A DNA stretch of 12,371 nt, taken from JAJYKN01 sp045403145. GTDB lineage: Bacteria > Nitrospirota > UBA9217. The position numbers and the translations under genes are program-made. The notes beneath the pieces are model-generated. The model was not told where the DNA came from. It saw only the letters and a program-made list of their open reading frames with translations, and made no database searches. The stretch lies in the NCBI GenBank assembly GCA_045403145.1, contig JAXIPA010000139.1, forward strand, positions 1 to 12,371, given 5' to 3'. Shown here in pieces: positions 6,785 to 12,153 of this stretch (positions are counted from its first letter, which is position 1; every line of letters begins with the position of its first letter).

Positions 6785-6814
6785 AATTATAACAAACGGG
6801 GTGCATGAGAGATC

Positions 6815-7060
6815 TTAACTGCGTTTCGGGCCTTTCAAAGCATTCCTTCTGTACTTCAGATACAGCTCCTCGACTTTTGTTCTCGCCCAGGGGGTTTTCC
6901 TCAGGAACTGCAGGCTGGACTTGATGCTCGGGTCATTATTAAAGCATCTTATCCTGATGATCTGCCCCATTTTCTCCCATCCATGATGCTCCACCAGTTG
7001 GGTAAGCATCATTTCCAGCGTGACACCGTGAAGGGGATCTTTATGTTGTTGGTCGCTCAT
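6815..7060 (-). CDS. VF530 family DNA-binding protein (DUF2132)
   Basis: An 81-residue protein of the VF530 family, named for a Vibrio fischeri protein of known structure and annotated as DNA-binding. The recognisable core is DPLHGVTLEMMLTQLVEHHG (8-27), then CFNNDPSIKSSLQFLRKTPW (39-58) and ARTKVEELYLKY (59-70). The C terminus is basic (RRNALKGPKR). The cellular role of the family is not established. The frame extends to a TTG at 7078, but AAGGA at 7066-7070, five bases before the ATG at 7060, identifies the real start. It follows the DarP-like gene by 39 bases and precedes the GNAT gene by 30 bases, so it is probably co-transcribed with both. Confidence 0.88.
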   Translation of the reverse strand: MSDQQHKDPLHGVTLEMMLTQLVEHHGWEKMGQIIRIRCFNNDPSIKSSLQFLRKTPWARTKVEELYLKYRRNALKGPKRS

Positions 7061-7065
7061 GCCTA

Positions 7066-7070
7066 TCCTT
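7066..7070 (-). promoter_or_regulatory. Ribosome binding site that fixes the VF530 start
   Basis: AAGGA on the minus strand, five bases upstream of the ATG at 7060. The competing TTG at 7078 would place this site inside the coding region. Confidence 0.6.
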
Positions 7071-7099
7071 TTTTTCAACGACGAGATCCGAGGTGTCTG

Positions 7100-7462
7100 T
7101 CAGCCGCCCGCTTGCCCGGACTTCGCGGTCTGCCGGCGATTCCCCTGCTTCGATGCGTCGAAGAATTCCCTGACAGGCGCTGGATCGTATTTCCGCATCA
7201 ACGAGCCGATATGCTGCATCTGCCGGCTGAGGGGATTGTGTTTTTTAATGGTCTTTGCCGCTTTTACGGCGGTCAGGACGTCTTCGGGCAGACCGATCTG
7301 TTTGAGCTGCTCGTCCGACAACTTCACAAGTCGTTCACCCAGGTCCTGCAATGAGAGCGCTGCTTTTTTCTTCTGCGTTCTGCTCAAACGCATTGGCTGC
7401 TCCCCTTGCGCCTGCCCGTGCTGCACAGCTTTCCTCATGTCTTTTTTGTGTACCAGTCCCAT
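7100..7462 (-). CDS. DarP/YjgA-like ribosome-associated protein (DUF615), half-length
   Basis: A 120-residue basic protein. Residues 27-103 align by eye with the N-terminal half of E. coli DarP (YjgA, about 183 residues), a factor associated with the 50S ribosomal subunit. The shared pattern is SRTQKKKAALSLQDLGERLV (27-46), LPEDVLTAVKAAKTIKKH (58-75), RQMQHIGSLMR (80-90) and DPAPVREFFD (93-102). The C-terminal half of DarP, which follows the equivalent of PIRQALD, is absent. Here the protein ends in a short, probably disordered tail rich in Q, G, K and R, with a normal stop. The first 26 residues are also basic and unlike E. coli. GAGGA at 7470-7474, seven bases before the ATG at 7462, supports the start. 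It is the first gene of the group leading to VF530, GNAT and DoxX. The homology is clear to me; a conserved function is inference because half the family fold is missing. Confidence 0.75.
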   Translation of the reverse strand: MGLVHKKDMRKAVQHGQAQGEQPMRLSRTQKKKAALSLQDLGERLVKLSDEQLKQIGLPEDVLTAVKAAKTIKKHNPLSRQMQHIGSLMRKYDPAPVREFFDASKQGNRRQTAKSGQAGG

Positions 7463-7512
7463 ACTTCGATCCTCGCTAACTGCCGTTGTCTTTAACGCGA
7501 CGGACAGCCATC

Positions 7513-7560
7513 ATGTCATGTGGAAGTGTCCTCACCCGGACAGTCGTTATCGCATGACAT
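7513..7560. repeat. Nested inverted repeats upstream of the DarP-like gene
   Basis: The outer arms ATGTCATG (7513-7520) and CATGACAT (7553-7560) pair perfectly. Inside them, TGTCC (7527-7531) and GGACA (7538-7542) pair around a 6-base loop. The structure lies 50-100 bases upstream of the DarP-like start, within the 257-base non-coding gap (7463-7719) that otherwise holds only the galT terminator. CGGACAG also occurs twice directly, at 7501 and 7537. It may be an mRNA leader structure or a protein-binding site. Confidence 0.5.
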
Positions 7561-7667
7561 AGCCAATGCGATACAACGAAAGCGGTATTGCGGCGATATG
7601 ATCTATAGGTCTTCAGGAGGTCTTTAAGGTAAGGCCAACTCCCTGCCAACAGCCTGCTGGAACGCTA

Positions 7668-7695
7668 AAAGCCGCACCCGTTTGGGTACGGCTTT
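7668..7695 (-). terminator. Intrinsic terminator of the regulator-galT operon
   Basis: AAAGCCG and ACCC (7668-7679, one unpaired base at 7675) pair with GGGT and CGGCTTT (7684-7695, unpaired base at 7688) around a GTTT loop. The stem has 11 pairs and is GC-rich. On the minus strand TTTT follows the stem, 25 bases past the galT stop. The plus-strand reading also has a T-rich tail, so it could work in both directions. Confidence 0.75.
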
Positions 7696-7719
7696 GTTGT
7701 TTCGTTCTTCCGGGAAATA

Positions 7720-8745
7720 TCACAGCTTAACTTCCCTCAGATACTTCGCCGCATCCTCCGGCGGCGTGGGGTTGATGTAGAAGCCCGAACCCCGCTCAAA
7801 CCCCTCGACGCGGGTGAGCCGCGGCATGATCTCCAGGTGCCAGTGGAAGTCGTCGTTCAGGGTGTGCCAATGGCCGCGGCGCGGCACGCGGTTCGGCGCG
7901 GTGTACAGCGTGTAGTTGTAGGGCGGCATATTCAGCACCTTCCCGAGCCGTTGCAGCGTATGCCGAAGCGTCCGGGAAAAGTCCATGATCTCTTCCTTGG
8001 TCACGTCAACGTAGGAGCAGAGATGCTTCTTGGGGTAGATCCAGGTCTCGAAGGGGTAGCGAGGCGCGAAGGGCACCATGACCAGGAAGTGGCGTGTCTC
8101 CTCGACCACGCGCTCGGGGCTTGAGAGCTCCTGTCTGATGATATCGCAGAAGATGCACCGCTCCTTGTAATCGAAGTACGATTTGGCGCCGTCAAGCTTT
8201 TCCTTGACGAGTTTGGGAATGACCGGAGTGGCGATCAACTGGGAGTGCGGATGGTTCAGGACCGCGCCCGCGGTCCAGCCCTGGTTTTTAAAGACCAGTA
8301 CGTACCGGAGACGGCTGTCCCGTTCCAGGTCGAGGATGCGGTCCCGGTAGGACCACAGCACCTTTTCGACCTGATTTTCGGGAAGGTCCTCGAGCCGGAG
8401 CGCATGTTCGGGGCTCTCGATGATGATCTCATGGGCGCCGATGCCGTTCATCCAGTCGTAGATGCCGCTCCCCTCGCGCTCGAGGCTGCCTTCGATATGG
8501 AGCACGGGAAACTTGCTCGGGATGACGCGCACCCACCAGCCGGAAGCGTTCGGAAGGGTCTTTTCAGGACGGAATGACGCGATCTCGGGAGGGGTCTTGG
8601 CTTCATTCCCGCCGCAGAACGGACACTCCGCGGGCGTCATATCATCAGGCGGTTCTTCAAAGGTGTACGATTCCGGCTTTTTCGGGCGATCGGTATTGAC
8701 GATGATCCACCGGCCGACGATGGGGTCCTTTCGCAAGCGTGACAT
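7720..8745 (-). CDS. galT: Galactose-1-phosphate uridylyltransferase
   Basis: A 341-residue protein; E. coli GalT has 348. It transfers UMP between UDP-glucose and galactose-1-phosphate in the Leloir pathway through a uridylylated histidine. The N-terminal domain has CPFC (C41, C44), which with H114 and H165 matches the zinc-site ligands of E. coli GalT. GAVLNHPHSQLIATP (160-174) holds the HPH active site with nucleophile H167. The C-terminal HIT-like half has FAPRYPFETWIYPKKH (226-241), FHWHLEIMPRLT (300-311) and GFERGSGFYINPTPPEDAA (315-333). The start codon overlaps the stop of the upstream response regulator (TGATG, one shared base), so translation is coupled. In organisms without a galactose operon, homologues may act on other sugar-1-phosphates. 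No galK or galE is nearby, so catabolic use of galactose is not supported by context. Confidence 0.92.
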   Translation of the reverse strand: MSRLRKDPIVGRWIIVNTDRPKKPESYTFEEPPDDMTPAECPFCGGNEAKTPPEIASFRPEKTLPNASGWWVRVIPSKFPVLHIEGSLEREGSGIYDWMNGIGAHEIIIESPEHALRLEDLPENQVEKVLWSYRDRILDLERDSRLRYVLVFKNQGWTAGAVLNHPHSQLIATPVIPKLVKEKLDGAKSYFDYKERCIFCDIIRQELSSPERVVEETRHFLVMVPFAPRYPFETWIYPKKHLCSYVDVTKEEIMDFSRTLRHTLQRLGKVLNMPPYNYTLYTAPNRVPRRGHWHTLNDDFHWHLEIMPRLTRVEGFERGSGFYINPTPPEDAAKYLREVKL

Positions 8746-9122
8746 CAGCTGCCTGACCTCGCCTTCTGCTCTGTCAGGACCTTGTGCACGATGCGCTTCA
8801 GTTCTTTAATGCGGATGGGTTTGTTGATGTATTCGGCTGCACCGAGGCTCATGGCCTTGAGGTAGCTTTCCACTTCGCCGTAGGCGGTAACCATGATCAC
8901 ATCGGTTTTCGAGCCGATCTTCCGTATCTCCTGCAGCAGTTGGAGGCCGTCCATGACCGGCATTTTGATGTCTGTGACCACGAGGTTGAACGGCTGACTC
9001 TTGAAAAGGGTGAGCGCCTCCTCACCGCTGCCGGCGAGGGCCACTTCATAACCTTCATCGGTCAATATGGTGTGAAAGAGTTCTCGTGCGCCCACTTCGT
9101 CATCAACCACCAGAATCTTCAT
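8745..9122 (-). CDS. Single-domain response regulator (CheY-like receiver)
   Basis: A 125-residue protein consisting only of a receiver domain. The acidic pocket is D7 and D8 (VVDDE), the phospho-acceptor is D51 (VVTDIKMPVMDG), the switch threonine is T79 (MVTAYG), and the invariant lysine is K101 (NKPI). No output domain follows, so it must signal by protein contact or act as a phosphate relay. No histidine kinase is present in the window. The gene overlaps galT by one base (TGATG), and a good promoter lies 31-59 bases upstream. The ATG at 9122 is preceded by the purine-rich GGGGAGAG. The motif ITDIKMP...VTAYG with a KPI loop is typical of the NtrC-like receiver group. Its target is unknown. 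Confidence 0.92.
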   Translation of the reverse strand: MKILVVDDEVGARELFHTILTDEGYEVALAGSGEEALTLFKSQPFNLVVTDIKMPVMDGLQLLQEIRKIGSKTDVIMVTAYGEVESYLKAMSLGAAEYINKPIRIKELKRIVHKVLTEQKARSGS

Positions 9123-9152
9123 CTGCTCTCCCCGCTTTACGACCGTACAGCA

Positions 9153-9181
9153 AAAATATCATAAAATCCTACCTGCGTCAA
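9153..9181 (-). promoter_or_regulatory. Sigma-70-type promoter for the response regulator and galT
   Basis: On the minus strand, TTGACG (9181-9176) and TATTTT (9158-9153) are separated by exactly 17 bases. Both match the -35 and -10 consensus well (5 of 6 each). Transcription would begin about 25 bases before the regulator ATG. The 134-base gap between coaX and this gene contains nothing else recognisable. Confidence 0.55.
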
Positions 9182-9256
9182 GGTTCGGGGGCAATCGGTT
9201 GCGGATTATGGCGTCGTAATTGTGGGAACTCGACGAATTTGCAGTCTTTTGAAAAT

Positions 9257-10021
9257 TCAATGATTCATTTCGTACAGAAGCCGCAACCCTTCGAGCGTCA
9301 GCTGAGGCTTTATTTCCTGAATACTTTCGGTCTCTTGTGAGACAAGCTCGGCCAGGCCGCCCGTAGCTACAACTTTGGCGTCTGGAGAAAGCTCCTTCTT
9401 CATCCGCCCGACGATCCCATCCACCAGGCCGGCATAGCCGTAGATGATCCCGGCCTGCATGGCGCTGATGGTGTCTCCGCCGATCACTCCGGCCGGTTTG
9501 GCAAGTTCGACGCGCGGCAGCTTGGACGCCCGCTGGAACAACGCCTCTGCCGAGATCTTCACTCCCGGGCAGATTGCGCCGCCAAGATATTCGCCGTTCT
9601 TCGTCACCGCGCAGAAGGTCGTTGCCGTGCCGAAGTCCACGATGATGATCGGCCCTCCGTAAAGCTTGTACGCGGCGGCGGCGTTCACGATGCGGTCCGC
9701 GCCCACTTCCCTGGGATTGTCGTAGCGGATCGTGATGCCGGTCTTGAGCTCGTGCGTCACGACCAGGGGATCGATCCTGAAGTACTTCCGCGACATCTCG
9801 GTCATCACCGGCAGAAGCGGCGGCACGACCGTCGAGATGATGACGCCGTCGATCTGATGGAATTCGAGTTTCGCAAAGCCGAAGAGGTCCTTGAAGATCA
9901 TGGCGTACTCGTCGGGTGTGATCCGGGTGTTCGTGCCTACGCGCCAGTTCTCGACGAGTTTCCCGTTGTCGAACACGCCGAGGACCACATTGGTGTTGCC
10001 GATGTCGATGGCAAGAAGCAT
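9257..10021 (-). CDS. coaX: Type III pantothenate kinase
   Basis: A 254-residue protein, normal for CoaX, which phosphorylates pantothenate in the first step of coenzyme A synthesis. It has the ASKHA-fold motifs MLLAIDIGNTN (1-11, D6 in the phosphate-binding motif), GADRI (107-111, with catalytic D109), VDFGTATTF (128-136, D129), GGAICPGV (147-154) and the adenosine-region VATGGLA (218-224). Type III enzymes are insensitive to CoA feedback and require a monovalent cation, as known for the family. The ATG at 10021 has an AGGGGG ribosome binding site five bases upstream. It is the third gene of the nadC-birA-coaX group, separated from birA by 141 bases filled by a repeat element. No clear terminator follows. 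Confidence 0.95.
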   Translation of the reverse strand: MLLAIDIGNTNVVLGVFDNGKLVENWRVGTNTRITPDEYAMIFKDLFGFAKLEFHQIDGVIISTVVPPLLPVMTEMSRKYFRIDPLVVTHELKTGITIRYDNPREVGADRIVNAAAAYKLYGGPIIIVDFGTATTFCAVTKNGEYLGGAICPGVKISAEALFQRASKLPRVELAKPAGVIGGDTISAMQAGIIYGYAGLVDGIVGRMKKELSPDAKVVATGGLAELVSQETESIQEIKPQLTLEGLRLLYEMNH

Positions 10022-10044
10022 ATGAACCCCCTGAAATGTTTTTC

Positions 10045-10153
10045 ACCGCAGAGGACGCAGAGGAAAGAATATAACCTGGGGAAAAACGAAAAAATCCGGC
10101 ATAATATACTGCCTGTTCTTTGTTACCTCTGCGACCTCTGCGTCCTCTGCGGT
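10045..10153. repeat. Intergenic inverted repeat with 9-bp units (element 3), between birA and coaX
   Basis: ACCGCAGAGGACGCAGAGG (10045-10063) has an exact 19-base reverse complement at 10135-10153. The right arm is a 9-bp tandem array, CCTCTGCGA, CCTCTGCGT, CCTCTGCGG (10126-10152); the left arm carries two units. The 62-base centre between the paired units is AT-rich and includes CATAATATAC (10100-10109). The left arm begins 24 bases upstream of the coaX ATG. The right arm ends 9 bases past the birA stop, so the element fills the junction. An intercistronic RNA of this kind would fold into a strong hairpin. Confidence 0.88.
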
Positions 10154-10162
10154 AAGGATTTT

Positions 10163-11137
10163 TTAAAGCTTTTTTATGATCGTCACATCTCCCGCTGCCA
10201 CTGTTCTCAGGCTGCCGTCATCGAGCCTGACGATCAACCTGCCCTCGTCATCGATCCCCTGCGCCAGGCCTTCGAGGGTCTCCCCCGCGCCGCTGACGAA
10301 GATGCGGTTACCGACCGTCATGTTAAGGGACAGCCACTCACGGAGAATGTCCTGCCCGGTCAAGAGAAAGACCTCATACCAGTGGTCTATTTCTCTCAGG
10401 AGCTGCTGTACCAGCGCGGTCCTGTCGATCTTTTCGCCGGTCTCCGCGGCGAGCGTGGTAGCGAGAGGGCGGACCTCCGCGGGCAACTCCCCGGGATCCA
10501 TGTTCACATCCACGCCGATGCCAAGCACGATATGCCTGACGCGGTCCTGCTCGGCGCTCATTTCCGTAAGCAGTCCGCTTACCTTCCTGCCGCCGATGAA
10601 GATGTCATTCGGCCATTTGATGAAAGCTTCCGCGCTGCACTTCTTGCGTATCGCCAGGGCAACGGCCACGGCGCCCGTCAAGGTAATGAGCGGCGCCTTG
10701 CGCAGCGGGATGTCCGGACGCAGGATGACGCTGAGGTAGAGGTTTCCCTTCGGCGAAATCCACTTTCTGCCGAGCCTGCCCTTGCCGCCGGTCTGCGTCT
10801 CGGCGATCACCACCGTGCCCTCCGGCGCGCCCTTCGCCGCCATCTCCATCGCCAGCGTATTGGTTGACACAACTTCGGATAAGAGATGGATCTCTTTGCC
10901 GATGACCTTTGTCTTGAGCCCCGTCTTGATATCGCTCTGCCGAAGGATGTCAGGTGTCGATAGAATACGATATCCCTGCGACGGCACCGCCTCGATCCCG
11001 AACCCCTCGCGCTCAAGCGACTTGATGTGCTTCCACACCATGGTGCGGGAGATTCCGGTCTTTCGTGCAAGTTCCTCGCCGGAAAGATAACCGGTCTTCG
11101 AGGATCTAAGCATATTCAGGATTCTGTCTTTGTACAT
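10163..11137 (-). CDS. birA: Biotin--[acetyl-CoA-carboxylase] ligase with N-terminal HTH domain
   Basis: A 324-residue protein from the ATG at 11137, matching E. coli BirA (321). It activates biotin with ATP and attaches it to the biotin carboxyl carrier protein. In two-domain members the N terminus is a winged helix that represses biotin genes. Here that helix-turn-helix is LSGEELARKTGISRTMVWKH (18-37), with a wing at SQGYRI (53-58). The ligase domain has SEVVSTNTLA (87-96), the biotinyl-AMP loop GGKGRLGRKW (117-126), KWPNDIFI (174-181) and GIGVDVNM (206-213). The frame extends to a GTG at 11173, but that would start inside the adjacent repeat element, and 11137 gives the normal family N terminus. 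Its ribosome site is weak (GAG six bases upstream). It follows nadC by 121 bases. No complete biotin operator is visible in the window. Confidence 0.93.
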   Translation of the reverse strand: MYKDRILNMLRSSKTGYLSGEELARKTGISRTMVWKHIKSLEREGFGIEAVPSQGYRILSTPDILRQSDIKTGLKTKVIGKEIHLLSEVVSTNTLAMEMAAKGAPEGTVVIAETQTGGKGRLGRKWISPKGNLYLSVILRPDIPLRKAPLITLTGAVAVALAIRKKCSAEAFIKWPNDIFIGGRKVSGLLTEMSAEQDRVRHIVLGIGVDVNMDPGELPAEVRPLATTLAAETGEKIDRTALVQQLLREIDHWYEVFLLTGQDILREWLSLNMTVGNRIFVSGAGETLEGLAQGIDDEGRLIVRLDDGSLRTVAAGDVTIIKKL

Positions 11138-11157
11138 TCGAACTCTAAAACCATATT

Positions 11158-11246
11158 TGCCACTGATGAGCACGGATTTACACGAATAATTTCGTACGTG
11201 ATTATAATCCTTTCATCCGTGACCATCCGTGTGCATCCGTGGCCAC
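11158..11246. repeat. Intergenic inverted repeat with 10-bp units (element 4), between nadC and birA
   Basis: The left arm (11158-11189, with GCCACTGATG and CACGGATTTACACG) pairs imperfectly with the right arm (11213-11246). The right arm is a 10-bp tandem array, CATCCGTGAC, CATCCGTGTG, CATCCGTGGC (11214-11243). The short centre contains GATTATAATC (11200-11209), a palindrome with TATAAT on both strands and hence a possible -10 box, but without a matching -35. The element ends 13 bases beyond the nadC stop and begins about 20 bases before the birA ATG. Confidence 0.72.
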
Positions 11247-11258
11247 ATTGCCTTGCTG

Positions 11259-12086
11259 TTATTTTATCTTCATGCTGATGTCCGCCGCGGGCGCCGAATG
11301 CGTCAGGCTTCCGGAAGAAATAAAATCCACTCCCGTCTCCGCGATCGGCCTGATCGTCTCAAGCGTCACGTTTCCCGACGCCTCAACGAGCGCACGCCCG
11401 GCAACGAGCTTCACCGCCTCTCGCATGACATCAATCGGCATATTGTCGAGCATGATGATGTCCGCCCCGACGGCCAATGCCTCCGCGACCTCATCGAGGG
11501 TCCTGGTCTCCACCTCGATCTTGAGCAGGTGATGGGCCTTCTTTTGGGCGCGTTCGACGGCCTTGATGATGCCGCCCGCGGCCTTGATGTGGTTGTCCTT
11601 GATCAGTACGCCGTCAAAGAGTCCGAAACGGTGGTTCCTCCCCCCGCCCATGCGCACGGCGTACTTCTCAAGCTTCCGCAGGCCCGGCAGCGTCTTTCTC
11701 GTGTCGAGCATTTCGGCCTTCAAACCCTTGACCTTTTCAACATACCTGGCCGTCAAGGTCGCAATGCCGGACAGGTGCTGAAGCAGGTTCAAGGCAACGC
11801 GCTCGCCCGCGAGCAGGAGCCTCGTGTTCCCGGATAATTTCGCAATCTCGGTGCCGGAGTGTATTACAGCCCCGTCCTTCGCAAAGGCCAGGAATTGGAT
11901 GGCAGGATCAAGATAATGGAAAACTTCCCGGGCCACATCGAGCCCGGCAAGCACCAGATGCTGCTTTGCCAGCATCACGGCCTCTGATGTGGAATCGGCC
12001 GGGACCGTCGCCTCGCTGGTCACGTCACCGGGGCCGAGGTCTTCGGCAAGGGCCTGTTCTATAAGGTTCTTAAGATAGTGGTCCAC
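11259..12086 (-). CDS. nadC: Nicotinate-nucleotide pyrophosphorylase (carboxylating), quinolinate phosphoribosyltransferase
   Basis: A 275-residue enzyme that converts quinolinate and PRPP to nicotinate mononucleotide, CO2 and pyrophosphate in de novo NAD synthesis. Visible motifs are AEDLGPGDVTSEA (14-26), ERVALNLLQHLSGIAT (95-110), the active-site segment LDTRKTLPGLRKLEKYAV (127-144), GGGRNHRFGLFDGVLIKDNH (147-166), KIEVETRT (189-196), IIMLDNM (210-216) and the C-terminal TGVDFISSGSLTHS (251-264). Length and motif order are normal. The start is a GTG at 12086, with GGAG at 12093-12096 six bases upstream. nadC is the first gene of the cofactor group running into birA and coaX, with its own promoter at 12114-12142. 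nadA and nadB are not in the window. Confidence 0.96.
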   Translation of the reverse strand: MDHYLKNLIEQALAEDLGPGDVTSEATVPADSTSEAVMLAKQHLVLAGLDVAREVFHYLDPAIQFLAFAKDGAVIHSGTEIAKLSGNTRLLLAGERVALNLLQHLSGIATLTARYVEKVKGLKAEMLDTRKTLPGLRKLEKYAVRMGGGRNHRFGLFDGVLIKDNHIKAAGGIIKAVERAQKKAHHLLKIEVETRTLDEVAEALAVGADIIMLDNMPIDVMREAVKLVAGRALVEASGNVTLETIRPIAETGVDFISSGSLTHSAPAADISMKIK

Positions 12087-12113
12087 ACCAAGCTCCGTAA
12101 CAACTTGAGTTGA

Positions 12114-12142
12114 ATTTTATGGTACATTCGCATCGATTGCAA
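12114..12142 (-). promoter_or_regulatory. Sigma-70-type promoter for nadC
   Basis: On the minus strand, TTGCAA (12142-12137) and TAAAAT (12119-12114) are 17 bases apart. The -10 matches at 5 of 6 positions and the -35 at 4 of 6. An overlapping TTGACC lies just upstream as an alternative -35. Transcription would start about 20 bases before the nadC GTG, in the gap between nadC and the toxin fragment. Confidence 0.45.
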
Positions 12143-12153
12143 GGTCAAGCGCG

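Noticed and set aside
7059..7562. 167-residue open frame on the plus strand
   Set aside because: It is opposite the DarP-like gene, which has family similarity and a ribosome binding site on the minus strand.
10126..10152. CRISPR-like tandem repeats
   Set aside because: The units are only 9 bp, directly adjoining without spacers, and mirrored by an inverted copy. This is not a CRISPR array.
9752..10867. 371-residue open frame on the plus strand across coaX, element 3 and birA
   Set aside because: It is antisense to two well-supported genes and reads through the repeat, giving a cysteine-rich phantom segment (CYLCDLCVLCGK). Such repeat translations are known artefacts in annotation.
11138..11173. 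Upstream GTG start for birA giving 12 more residues
   Set aside because: The added codons fall partly inside element 4, and the ATG at 11137 gives the normal BirA length and N terminus.
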